A stretch of 64,000 nucleotides of DNA from Ceratodon purpureus (lineage: Eukaryota; Streptophyta; Bryopsida; Pseudoditrichales; Ditrichaceae). The stretch covers positions 11,933,594 to 11,997,593 of the forward strand of contig CM026431.1 in assembly GCA_014871385.1 (NCBI GenBank), given 5' to 3'. The position numbers were made by a program, and so were the translations under genes. Positions 1-14,238 of the stretch are shown piece after piece (positions within the stretch are counted from its first letter, which is position 1; each line of letters starts with the position of its first letter). The notes beneath the pieces were generated by a model that saw only the letters and a program-made list of their open reading frames with translations, did no database searches and had not been told where the DNA came from.

Positions 1-70
1 CAATTGAGAGTTGGCTTTCTACTCATCTGAAACTCAAGGGTATTGTAACTCTGAAGTACTGTTCATGTAC

Positions 71-2167
<2,097 letters not shown>

Positions 2168-3850
2168 GTTGACGATCGGCTCTTAGAATCTCTGTATTAC
2201 CATGATTATGCAATTAGCATTCAATTTCATTACACAGCTTCGATTCAAAAGTACGAAGAGTAACGGTGATTTTAAAATCGCTACTGCACTGTGTACATGA
2301 GTAATGAAATTATATGCTTGAATGGCTACTAAAATCTTTTCATGTTTCATGGATCTCAAAACCAGCCATAGCGACCACGATCTACACTGCTGAGAAACCC
2401 AATGCTAATGTGAAAGGCTGAAGCAATCAGTGAAGAAATGCTCATAATAATTTAGAACAACTGGAGTTACAGCTAGTAATTATTTAGGAATTAGAATAGC
2501 AACTCAAGATTGATTCCATAGCCGAACCACATATCTAATTAGGAAAGCAATTAACTTCATCTAGAACAAAACCACTACTCTAGTTCCGATCCAGTTTCAG
2601 CGGGACACAGAATTACCAAGTCCGCCTAAAATTCACCATTTAATCACCAGTATAATTCACCAACAAACATCCAGGCTCATAACTTAGACACGATCTCTCC
2701 AGAACTGCACACAACTTAAAGCTGAACATTTTCAAACAATCCACTATCTCTACAACCCTTTGTCACGACTCATAACTTGATCCCCTGCAGATCTACCCAA
2801 CGTGCCTGCAAAATCAAGCAACCCAGCTGCACCGAAACCGATCACAACCACGCCGACCCGCCGATCAGCTTCAAATAAAATGATCCACCAGCTACACTCT
2901 TCAGATCGAACTGTTAAACTCCAACTCTTCGATCAGAAGCTGAAACCGAAACTCTCAACGATTTAATGGATCTCCGACTAATCGGATCTGCAACACTGCA
3001 TGCATGCAGCTCGATCTAGATCTTCAGGCCTCGATCGATCGCTCCCAACACCTGTAGACAATGATCGCAGTAATGACGTATAAGCTGATTTCCGAACACT
3101 GCACGATTCTTCTTCCTTATACTCGATCGCAGTCAGTCAAATCAATCATGTCTGTCCTCTTCTCGCCCCTGCAGTCGGAGCTGCTTTCGATCGATCAGAG
3201 TCGAAGTCGAACGTACTTCCGGATTCAATTGCATGAAAATAGATTTGGATCGAGTGCGCACATTCGCGTCACAGTACGCTGAAGCGGCAATATTGATGTG
3301 GATTGTAGATTATAGGATCTTCGATGTATGTAGCAGTTAGATGGTTGTGGTTTTAGGTGCTGTGGCGGGTTTGGGTGAGGTTTTAATTGGGCCCGGTCAA
3401 GAAGGAGAGAACGGTGGGACCGTGATTTGGCGGGCGGAATCTGACATGGCACTGATTTGGCCAGCTTTTCGCGGTAGTCCCTGCTCCGGGCGAGTCTCGG
3501 GTTTCTGCCACGTGGATTTGGTGCCAAGTAGGTAGTACTGCGGAAGGGGTGACCACTGAGGGGGTGACGTGTGGCGCAGGAGTGTCGGATGTTGCTGTCC
3601 AGGTGGCGGGGAAGGAGTGGTGGGACTGGGTTGGAGGGGTTGTTGCTGGCAGGCATCGATGTTTTTTTTTGGTGGTATCAAAATTTGGCATCAGTTTATG
3701 CTTCTTGCGTACAGCGCACTTTTCATCCATTCTTACCATTCCTCATGTACTTCCATCTATTTTTTGATGAAATTCTTCAGGTAAATTTTATTTCTTTTTA
3801 AATTCAAATCAGTCCGGTGGATTCAACATAATGCCATTTGGATTTTGGAA
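2168..3850 (-). promoter_or_regulatory. Upstream region and leader of the malic enzyme gene
   Basis: No coding gene seen. Bases 2168-2191 look like 5' UTR after a leader-intron acceptor. From about 2800 to 3750 the base composition is more balanced than the flanking AT-rich DNA and contains GATC/CGAT-rich stretches and one G-box core (CACGTG near 3509), as expected for a plant promoter and 5' UTR. Open frames on both strands at 3225-3770 overlap each other and have no recognisable family, so I treat them as chance frames in GC-richer DNA. I could not place the TATA box or transcription start. Confidence 0.4.
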
Positions 3851-6800
3851 AAATGGCCCTATGATGAATCCAAAAATCGCTTTGTGTTTCGATTAAATAT
3901 GTGATGGCTTACAATCATGGGAATGATGGGTCTTTCTACTTTTGAAGTATCTTAGATGAGACTCTCAAAAAACCATCCATTTATTTGTATTTTGGAAGAG
4001 TAGATGTCATATGAATTTCTAAGTTACTTTGTATTTTTCAGATGTAACTAGAATCAAACTTTTGCAGATTCTTTCAAGAAAAATATAGCTTATTATATAT
4101 ATTTGAACCATATAATATTGTATGATATTTTTTTGGATATTGTATCATTTTAAAATCATTAGAATGCGGCCTTCTGTCAAGAATCTTTAAAGGGATTTAT
4201 TCTAAAAGTAGCTTTGAATTTCTTGAATCATATTGGAAAGAACTTTTTAAAATGAAACAATTGATGATCAAAGTAAAGCAATGCATGTGTGTTGTCAAAG
4301 AATTAAACATGGTTTTTAGAAAATGAATGTATCTCAAAGGTGTTTCTTTACAATGATTTGTTATATTTATAAAACTAAATTTTAATGTTAATTAAAGAAT
4401 TTATATGGAATGGTTGTGTGGCACAATTATTTTCAAAAAGCTTCTAATGATTCATATTAAATTTAATATTGTATAGAATTGAACAATTACTTTTGTCCAG
4501 ATGAGCATTTGAAGATTTTTAAATTGAAATTATAATTATAAAATAATGGATAATATTTCCACTTATTTAAGCAATTTAATACATATTGAATAAATATTCT
4601 AAAAACTGTTTTGAATAAAATGCAGTATACAAATTTTATAATCGATGATCAAAAACATAGATAAATCAATTTTAGTACTTTTAATTTTTAGAAGTATTTT
4701 AATAAAAAACATAAATCCTTCTAACAATCAATAGGCTAATATATTCACAACTACCACCACTTCCAACAAGTCTACCCTTATAATTACCACATATTATCCC
4801 TTCAAGGTCAACAAAGCCTCCTTTGTAATGCAACACCCCACAGGTGCACATCCCTGTTTGTTTAATCCATTATTCTTTTACATTATTTAAAAGAGCACGA
4901 CCATTCTTTCCAAGGTTGCATCTCTTCCTCAATTGCATCACAATAAAGATTATCCAAAATAAACAAGATCTCAAGAGATCCATTTTAAACCCTCAAATAT
5001 TGCCAATTTTCAAAATTTTCAAATTTAATTATCCTTTTCCATTTCCAATCTTCTTGGAACACTTTGAAGATATCATAATTTTTCTACTAATTTTCTACAT
5101 AGCCTTAAATTTTGCAAAATGAATAAGAATAAAAGGAATTCAAATCACAAGGTTAAGATTTCCTTTTCAACTTGGCTACAATTCTTATGCAAAATAATCA
5201 ATAATTAAGGGCTTTAATTCTAACTTTATTTATTAGTTCTTCATAAGTTGCCTACAATGTACAACTTTTAAATAATTTGACTTCTTGCATTCCTTATCAA
5301 CATTTTTGTCTATGTATGCCATTCATACTGAATGCCATATAGGTTAATCCTGTAAAGTCTACTTCAAAAATGCTTTGATTTACTAAATTAACTAGTATAA
5401 TTTTGAAGGTTGTACATCAAAATCCAATAAAATCAAATAAACTCTAATCTAGAAGAATTATGTTTTAATATATTTTCCTCTAATTAAATGCAATATACAC
5501 ATCTTAATTTATATCCTTGTTTTTTATTCCATTCCAAGTTACTTTCCCCTAGGCCTTAAATTTTACATCCATTTTAATTTTTGATATTTCTATGAAAATA
5601 TAAATTTAAATTAAACAATTGAATTGCATATTAACATAAGAAATTAAACCATTCAATTAATATACGGATAATATTATCACCATTAATAACATTTCAGACT
5701 TTAAAAATATAAAAACACTTCAATTAAAAAAATTGAATCAATTTAAAAACTCCCTTCTTAGTTAAAATATGTGATTTTAAAAACATTAATTAATTTTTGT
5801 AAAAAAAATAATTTAAATGTTATTTAAATAAGAATTGATTTTTGGGAGATCCAGATTTTTTGGGTAGCCATTTGTATCTTCACACACCCCTCTTTGACTC
5901 TGAGGAACTCCAAAGTATGTAGTCAATTTCAAAAGGTCAGCAAGGAAGACGTAAATAAGTGGATAATGGCAAACGAGGGTATGGCGAGGATTGTGTCAAA
6001 GAGAGCTAGCTTGAGAAGTTTTGAGCTAGATTACAAAGTAGAAGTGTAGAAGCTGATCTCTAATATGTAGAAATGAGACATTGTGAAAGTTGTTATTGGC
6101 ATATTATTAGATAATATATTTTTACGTGGTAGCTGTTCCACTTGAGAGTTGATGAGAAATACGTGGGAGAGACATGTGTTAGTCTTGAGACGATGTCTAT
6201 GAGTCGATTCGAGAAAAATTCTTTGCTTGGCCTTCGCATGAGTGGTGAATGAGCTTTACTTAACATTCGGGTTTGAAAAAGTGGTGTTTATCTCATTACT
6301 TATTATAACCATGAACAAAGTATGAATTATGGAGGCCTTGCATTAAAAAAAAAAATCAAACTTTTTTTCAAGATTTAAATAAAAACCAATCCAAAAAACA
6401 ATAAATTTTTAAATGTTAAATTTTGTAAATGGTCTATTTTTAGCATTAAATATTTGAAAATAATTAATTTTTACTATTATAAAAGTTGTTTTCTAAAAAT
6501 AATTCATGCATTAAAATGAGAATTAAAAAATATAAAATAAGATATAAAATAATCAACAAAATTTTAAATTTATAAACTTAAATTCTTTAAAATAACTTAT
6601 ATTTGAAATTTAAAAAACTAAAAATTAATTATTTTAATTCCATCGACAACGAACTCGGAGAAGTTGGAGTTGAAAATTTGAAAGGTTGTTTGAAAGGATA
6701 TATACATTATATATATGGCTATTCAAAAATTTACTACAAAAGTTATTGTAAACAATATTTAAAAATTAATTGACGTATTTTAAAAACAAAAGCAAAGCTC

Positions 6801-9800
6801 AACTTCATTCATTTTTTTTTTATAATTGAAAAACAATTTTATATAACTTAATCACTAGTTTTTTTACATTTGGAAAAGTGTCTATTTAACCTTGTACATT
6901 TGTTGAACTCTTTCTTTCAATTCAAAGTTCTACTTTTTACATTTGGAAAAGTGTTTACTTAACCTTTTACATTTGGAAATGTGTCTACTTAACCTTGTAC
7001 ATTTGTTGAACCCTTTCTTTCAATTCAAAGTTCTACTTTTTACATTTGGAAAAGTGTTTACTTAACCTTTTACATTTGGAAATGTGTCTACTTAACCTTG
7101 TACATTTGTTGAACCCTTTCTTTCAAATCAAAGTTCTACTTTTTACATTTGGAAAAGTGTTTACTTAACCTTTTACATTTAGAAATGTGTCTACTTAACC
7201 TTGTACATTTGTTGAACCCTTTCTTTCAATTCAAAGTTCTACTTTTTGCTCATATCTTCTACAGTTCTTTTCATTGAATCATCTTTTATTTTATTTTGAA
7301 ATTAAAGATTTTTTTTACTTTTGTAAAGCCAAAAAGGAACAAGCAAAATGAGTATAAACAGATCATATGACAAGCGAAGTTATATAATTTGTAAAGTCTT
7401 TTATGGGTTTGTTATTGCTTATGATTTAATATGTAGAATTATTTGGACAATTGTTTTATATATTTTAAGAACCAATTGTAAGGAATTGATACAGATTTTA
7501 ACAAACAGCACATTTTAAAAAGCAAGTATAGGTAACTCGGGCCCTTCAATATGGTGTTCATGAAGAAGAATAATTGAGGCCCTTCAAGGGATCATATATG
7601 ATGTGCCCAAAATCTGAACTTAGAACTCATAGTCCGCCAGAGAGCAATTGTAGTTACCATGGAATGAATCAGCTACAGAGTTGCATCAAAGAATGGCCCA
7701 AAATTCAAAAGAGGTTTTCCGCGCGCAAGTAAAAATCATTTTGAATTACCATGCGTTCAAGACCCTTTTGCTAGGAAATTTCCAGTGAACTTCTTCAATT
7801 CTCATGGTATGTAGCAGCATGTTATGTTTTATGTTTGGTTTCTAAAACAATGTACATGAGAAACAAAAAAAAAGAACAAGATTGGAAAATGTTGCTCAAC
7901 AATTTTGTAAAAGTTTTTCCACAAATCTCATCATTTATGTGTGAACCATCCATTTTAATTTTTGTCTTATACTTAAGGGTATGTGTAAAAACATAGTACA
8001 TTTGCCTCTATATCAAAGATTGGAGTAGATTCTTCATCACATTCTATAAATCAGTAAATTTAAAACTTTTACATATATATCAATAAATCTGATTATTTTA
8101 TTATCAAATAAAGAAATTCATCTTTATTGAAAATTATTCATCTTTAAGATCAAATATATATATTTTTAAAAAGACTATGAATAGAATATGTTTAATGATA
8201 TTAATGAAACTATCAAAATAATTTACTATGGAACTTAAAAAAATATATATTAAATAAAATAAACTATTCAAACAAAAAATGTATTTGTTTTAAATATAAA
8301 GTATTATCAAAAATTTATTAAATTAATGTTTAAAATTAATTAAAGTAACAAAATATAACAAAAGAATATAAACATATAGAGCATTTTATAACTACTTTTA
8401 ATTGAAGTACACTATATAAAATATTACTATCATCTTTAAAAACGGCTTTAGTAATTAAAAGAAATTAAAAAATACAAAACATTCTTACAAAAAACTCAAT
8501 AAAAATAAATAGAAATAGATAAAAGATAACTAAAAATTCCATAATTGAAAGATAATTCAATTTCAAAGATACAAGAATAGTTGAATGATTAATTGACATT
8601 TAAAATTTTTATTTAATTTTTTTACTTTAAGAGAATTCTTAAAATTAATTTCACAATATTTTATAATTAATTCATCATTAATATTTTTATTGTATTGAGT
8701 TATAAATCCATAATTTTGTATTTTGAAAATAAAAATGTACAGAATTTTTTTCATAATTTAAGCATTTACAAAATTCTTTTAATGATAGAACTTGATTATG
8801 TACAAAATCCAAAATATAAATTTATATCTGTTGACACATCTGATTGATGAATTAGTTTTTAAAAAAGTCATTGATATAATATTATAATTCAGATTTTGAT
8901 GATAAAATCTATTAATAATTTCAAATAAGAAAATACATATTTAAATATTGATATTTAAATGGTTGTCATGTGTCGATTTAATTTCTTAGACAGAAATATA
9001 GTTCTTTGTTTATAGCCTAAGAGTGATTGTTAAAATATAAAGAAGGATCTACAATACCACTAAATTTTTAAAAAGAATCAACTTACTCTTAAAAACAAAT
9101 CTAAAGGCTCAAAATTGAATGACGTGTTTAACAAAACTTCTATCAAAAACAAATATAAAAATATTTCAATGTAAGAGGTAAATCATAACCAATTGAAGAA
9201 TAATTTACAGAAAACAAAGAAATTTGATTAGAGAAATAATTAGTCTTTTGCTTAGAATTATATAAAGTAATTTCAAAGCCACTGAGACTAGCATAGAATG
9301 TGCGCATAGCTACCATAATTTAAAAATAAATAAATTGACTTGGCTTCTTCAAAATTCTTGAAGCTATAACATCTTTCCTTAGAAGATATATAACAAATCA
9401 AGTAAAAAATAAAAACCATAAAAAACATTAAAAAAATAAAAAACAAAAGAAAGACACTACATAATGAAAAATACCTTAACATTATTTGTTTTCTATAGTT
9501 TCTTAAAGCAAACTTCATCGCACTTCAAGAATGTTTTCAAAATAATATAATGACAGCTTTTTCATTTGTAGCTTCAGTGGATTATAATCAAATTGCTTTG
9601 AAATCAATATTAAATAATTTAATAGAATAAATACATATTTTTTTTAATTGAATAAATTTATAAGGGCTTATAAAAATGTTAACACAATTGGTGCTGTAGG
9701 CCCTACTAATTTGCGATGGCCATCAAGCCACCACATAATCTAGTCAAGTAAAATTTACAATTTCACAAAGTTGTATTCTTTGGAATTCTTTTCATAAGAA

Positions 9801-11440
9801 ACTTTAAATTTAAAATTAATAAGCATAAATGATTCAGTCTTATTGATTAGCCGACTATTTTTAATTTTTGAGGTCTAATCATTCATTGAATATGTAAACT
9901 TTCTTTTTAATCTTTTATCTAGATAAGTTGTTTATAATTAAATTGACGACATTTTGATTCTAGTCTTCATTAAGTATTGTAAAGATAGTCAAAGACTTGT
10001 ATAGACCACTTCTTTAATTTCTTGGATTGTTCATGTCTAATCTAAATTTGATTAGATTTTTTAAAATAATAATAATTCAATAGTTGAATGAATAAAATAA
10101 AATAAAATGAAAAATGAAAGAAAATTCAATTAAGAGAGTTTCCCTATATGACTTATCTCACTGCACTTTTTCCACTTTTATAGAGTATTTAGCATATTAT
10201 TTGGCTATTAATAAATAAAATAAAATAAATTCTTTTAAGAAACTCATTTTTTACAAATTATACTATTGTAACTCCTTCTAATGTATCACTCCTTTAACTT
10301 CAATGCGTTTAAAAAGAATTCACAATCTTATGAGTTTTCACAATCAATTCTTCTAAACTACATTGAGGTTGAAAGATAGATATATTTTTGTACATTATAT
10401 AAAGTTAAACAATGATAATTCAAGATACGTCTTGTTTGAGAATTTATTGTTTGAGCATCAACTTGAATGACTCTCTATATTTCAAATGGTAATACATGAT
10501 ATTATTTCAAAAATAAATCTACTTATGATTGCTTTTCATTGCAAGCTAATACTAGAAAGAATGTATAACTTAAGTATCTTTTAAAGTAAAATTGTTGAAA
10601 TAAGGTATCTATTAAAAGTTTAAAATTATGCTTTTATATTTAACCACATAAAATCATGATAGAGGAAAATTTACCCAACAATAATGGCAAATGAAATTTT
10701 GGAATGAAACTTTCAACTTAATTTAGTTTCCTAAGAATTCTTTTTTGTCATCATCGTTAATCTTAATGTCTTTTTTCCAAGTTCTAGCTTATAGTAGAAA
10801 ACCACCCTTATTATGAACAAAACTACCTTCACATTGAACCTTTTGTATATACATTATTCTTGCATCCAAAGAGACTTTACAAAAATTGCATCCATAGTTA
10901 AATAAAAATTGATGACATTATACACAATTATGAATATTGTAGATTTTTTTAAAAATTGTTAAACAATGATGGTTTATCCATCTTCAACTATGACAAAACC
11001 AATTTCAATAATACATGAATTCATTTCCATATGATAAACTATCTTTATTAAAAAGGCATTTTGTTCAATATATTCAATTCATATGAATTAAGTAAAGTTG
11101 AAAACAAATCTAGCTGAGATTGCTTATGGATAAAGGTTAGCCTAGATGCAACCTGGATCAAAGTAAGTATTTTAATCAAATAGACCATAGCTTCAAAAGA
11201 ATCATTCATCATAAATAAAACTTGCCATTGAAATATAAAAAGGTTATGACTAAATTGTATCCAATTACATACATACACACAAATTGAAGTTTTGGTCATG
11301 GAATCTCATACCTATCTTTGCCATATCTCACTAAGCTTGCATAAACTTCAACTCCACAACACTAGATAAATCCCAAATCTTTCAGTCTCAAAATGCGCAA
11401 ATAAATATCTAATTGCATCCAAGTTCCAAAATGCCTCCCT
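3851..11440. other. AT-rich gene-free region
   Basis: About 7.6 kb of strongly AT-rich sequence with only short chance frames and no recognisable coding domain. It contains the 103-bp tandem array described separately and two islands of more balanced composition (about 5840-6340 and 7530-7830) that may be old element or gene fragments but match nothing I recognise. Confidence 0.6.
6859..7248. repeat. Tandem repeat, about 103-bp period, nearly four copies
   Basis: The phrase AAAGTTCTAC recurs at about 6925, 7028, 7131 and 7234, a constant spacing of 103 bp. Each full unit contains two variants of a shorter block, TACATTTGGAAAAGTGT and TACATTTGGAAATGTGT, each followed by CTTAACCTT, so the unit looks like an internal duplication of about 30 bp that was then amplified. 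The first copy has only one of the two sub-blocks. Copies differ by only a few bases, so the expansion is probably recent. Confidence 0.9.
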
Positions 11441-11443
11441 GCA

Positions 11444-11515
11444 CTAATTTGCATTGCTAGCAAACCTGTAACTTTTCATAGCTAATTTGCATTGCTAGCA
11501 AACCTGTAACTTTTA
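11444..11515. repeat. Direct duplication of 38 bp
   Basis: The phrase CTAATTTGCATTGCTAGC followed by AAACCTGTAACTTTT occurs twice, beginning at 11444 and 11482. The two copies are identical apart from the trailing few bases. Confidence 0.85.
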
Positions 11516-11952
11516 ATGCAAAGGATAACTTTTTCTTGTCTTAAAGGGGGTGTTGAGATATATAAAACGGAGATAATTTCGTTTGATTTGAAACCCTACA
11601 TCAAAGAATCTCTCCACCTCTCACTACTCCCTTCCCTTCTCTCTCTTCTCATATGCGAGTCAAACTACTTGAACATACTACATGTAGTACGTCCACCTTC
11701 TCCATCACATCGCGACTCATTTCGACAGAAACCACATCAACTTTGGCAACTGTTTCCTCAACCAAATCATAACCAAAGACCACAGTTGCAGAGATAAAGA
11801 AACGGATCGGAACGTGAAAAAGCAATGCTCAAAGAGCGTGGCGATAATGCAAAAATGTGAAGTGATAGGGACTGGACAAGAGCACTAAATTAGGCTGGAT
11901 AAGAGACAAAGCCCAGACCTAGATCAGTCTTGAGTTCCACACCCTTCTGCCA

Positions 11953-12382
11953 ACCAAATCTTCCATCCACTCATTTTAAACCGAGAGTCCTGGTATATAA
12001 AATGGGGACATACTCTGTACCATTTGTAACCCTAATCTGTGAGGGCGCCCCACCTCTCTCAGAGCTCTCTGCGAATCAAGGGAGTACTCAAGTTCTTTTG
12101 ACTCCGGAAGTAGAAATCATGAGGTAACCTCACCGTTGAGCGCGGATGGGAGCACAAACTTCCGGTTTAAACGAATAGTTCAGGCCCCTGTCCGCACTCA
12201 ATGCGGAGGTTACCTTGCTGTTTCTGATTTTGGAGGTCAGAGAAACTTGAGTGCTCCTCTGATTTGCACAGAGCTCCTAGAGAGGTGGAGAGCCCTAACA
12301 GATTACGGTTACAAATGGTGCAGAGTGTGTCCCCGCTTTACATACCCGTACCCCGGTTTAATTCTAGAAAATGAGGAGAGAA
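11953..12382. repeat. Long imperfect inverted repeat (hairpin), arms of about 205 bp
   Basis: Nearly the whole interval is self-complementary around a centre near 12168. Examples of pairing arms: 12004-12040 (GGGGACATACTCTG, CCATTTGTAACC) with 12300-12345; the block CCACCTCTCT at about 12050 with AGAGAGGTGG at about 12280; GAGGTAACCT at 12121 with AGGTTACCTT at about 12207. By eye, the middle of the arms matches at about four bases in five and the ends somewhat less. Such a structure could be a foldback/MITE-type element, an inverted-repeat small-RNA locus, or an inverted duplication of another repeat. No clean target-site duplication was found. The short open frames inside it are by-products of the palindrome. 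Confidence 0.75.
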
Positions 12383-13985
12383 TAATTGCAGATGATCCCA
12401 AATTTGTGTCAATCTCGTGAGTGATGAGTGTTGTTGTTCTTGCTACCAGGCTTGTGGTTTTGAACTTCCGGAGCCTTCGGTAGCTTTGGTACTCTGCAGT
12501 AAGTCTGGCTTCAGATTCGTGGACAGTTGAGTCGAGAATTGGGAAGTGCAGACGTCAATGTATGTGGTACTTGGGTCGGAGTTTACCCTGAATATGGTAT
12601 CTAGAACGCGTGTTCGTTGTCTCTCGCTGCAGTCTACTACTTCTCATACCAGAATTTGGAGTGACGGGTTTCGAAGGTGATCATGATAAGCTACTCTGGA
12701 ATGTGGTGGCCAGTCGCATGTTCAAGGGAAGAGGAATTGATGTGTTAGCGTTGTGATGAATGCAACGTCTGGAGCTTGGGTTGTTTGGTTCTTACAGTTG
12801 CTGGGAGCCTCCTTCTGATTGCCTTCGAGAGTGGTTCAGTGGTCTTTAGAAAGAATGTTAGGATCCAGCTTTGGAGGCTAAGAAAATATTTGTAAACATT
12901 TGTGTAAGCAGCTGTATTCGAACTTAATATCCTTCTGAAAGATCCGGTATTAGTCAAGGATGCATGGTATGCAGCAAAGTAGATTCATTTGATCTGTTCT
13001 GTCTACTTGTACATTGAGAATATGATGCTAGCGAACCATTCCTGGCTGCGAACAACTGAGCACTTTTGTCAGATATTCAAGCTGTGATGATTAGCTTGCC
13101 CCAAATGCAAGTGTAGATGAATCTGCCGCTGATGCAAGTGATGACCGGGATGAGCCTCTCTTGGTAAGCACTAAATAAATTAATGAAATACCTTGGTCAG
13201 GCTTTGCTGTCCTTGCTACAATGTGAAGCTTCTTGTGTTGTCAAAAGTGAATATATTCTAAGTAGGTGCCCGGAGGTTATTTCCGTTGCAACTACTTCAA
13301 TTCTTGTGTCGCTATTGATGGAATGGAAAATCACGAGACTTCCGTTGTTCCATGTGCTAGCACGATGGAGTTCCAATTTTGACACCTGTTTTTGTTTCTG
13401 TTTCCCCAAGTTGACTGTGTTTTTCTAATCTATGCTGCAGGCTTCAAGGTCCACTTTTATGTTATATCTGGAATTTTGTAACATCACAGACAGACATTTG
13501 TTATAACTCCGGTGTCTGGGGAGGATGTTGATCTGAACGTGGAACTTGAGAAGGCATGTGAAGAGTTTTGCAAGCAGCTACACCCAAACTTTTGATGGAA
13601 TCCGAGCAGGACAGATACGCGTTTGCAGGCAGTGGTGGTCCGTGGACGCTATGGACCACCTTCGGGCGGCATTCCCCAGGTATACACGAATGCATTTTAA
13701 ATGTCACACAAGTAAGGCGTAAAAATATTTCTCCCACATGATTGGTAACATTTGTGGTAGTGTAAGCGATGTCGGGCTGTTTCGTTGTTCACATCAAAAA
13801 TTGAATCTCACTAATCTCTTACACAACCTTATCCCCTCAACATTCGAGCTTCAAAGTTTTGAAAAATTAATCAGTTTTCCCGAACAATGTGGCGAACAAA
13901 GGTCATTGCTGCATTCCTCTAGAACTTACGCAAATATAAATTTGGATTGTGTGATCAAATCTCAACATGTGACTCTTATCACATG
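12383..13985. other. Region without a supported gene; possible degraded exons
   Basis: Composition is less AT-rich than the left flank. Some pieces look exon-like: a stretch ending CCTCTCTTG before GTAAGC at about 13162, and a stretch from about 13441 to 13680 bounded by CTGCAG and CAG/GTATAC. The reading frame of the second contains an in-frame stop and neither resembles a family I know. It may be a non-coding transcript or a dead gene. Confidence 0.3.
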
Positions 13986-13996
13986 ACATACAACAG

Positions 13997-14000
<4 letters not shown>
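13986..14000. repeat. Target-site duplication of the LINE, left copy
   Basis: ACATACAACAGTCTT, 15 bp, is identical to the copy at 20934-20948. It directly abuts the poly-T (minus-strand poly-A) end of the LINE. Confidence 0.95.
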
Positions 14001-14027
<27 letters not shown>

Positions 14028-14238
14028 GGAACAAATGAAACATGTTTCATTGCAAAAAGACAGAGTACACACCCGATCAGCCACAAGTGGCCTGATCAAA
14101 GGGCAACGACCGGACAGACACGAGACAGACGCGACAAAGGAGAGAAAGAGCCCCAGCCAACGCAGGGCACAGAGGAGGCCACAGGGCCGTCCTCGGCCCC
14201 GCCGGAGGCCGGGCCTCCCCGGCCGCGCCGGGGGAGGC

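Noticed and set aside
3225-3770. Several overlapping open frames of 64-143 codons on both strands.
   Set aside because: They overlap in many phases in a GC-richer promoter-like stretch, with Pro/His/Gly-rich translations and no recognisable family.
11930-12420. Open frames of 65 and 94 codons.
   Set aside because: They lie within the arms of the long hairpin and are explained by its symmetry.
12590-12625. TGGTATCTAGAAC, faintly like a tRNA-complementary primer site of an LTR-type element.
   Set aside because: The match is partial and no paired terminal repeats or element coding regions were seen nearby.
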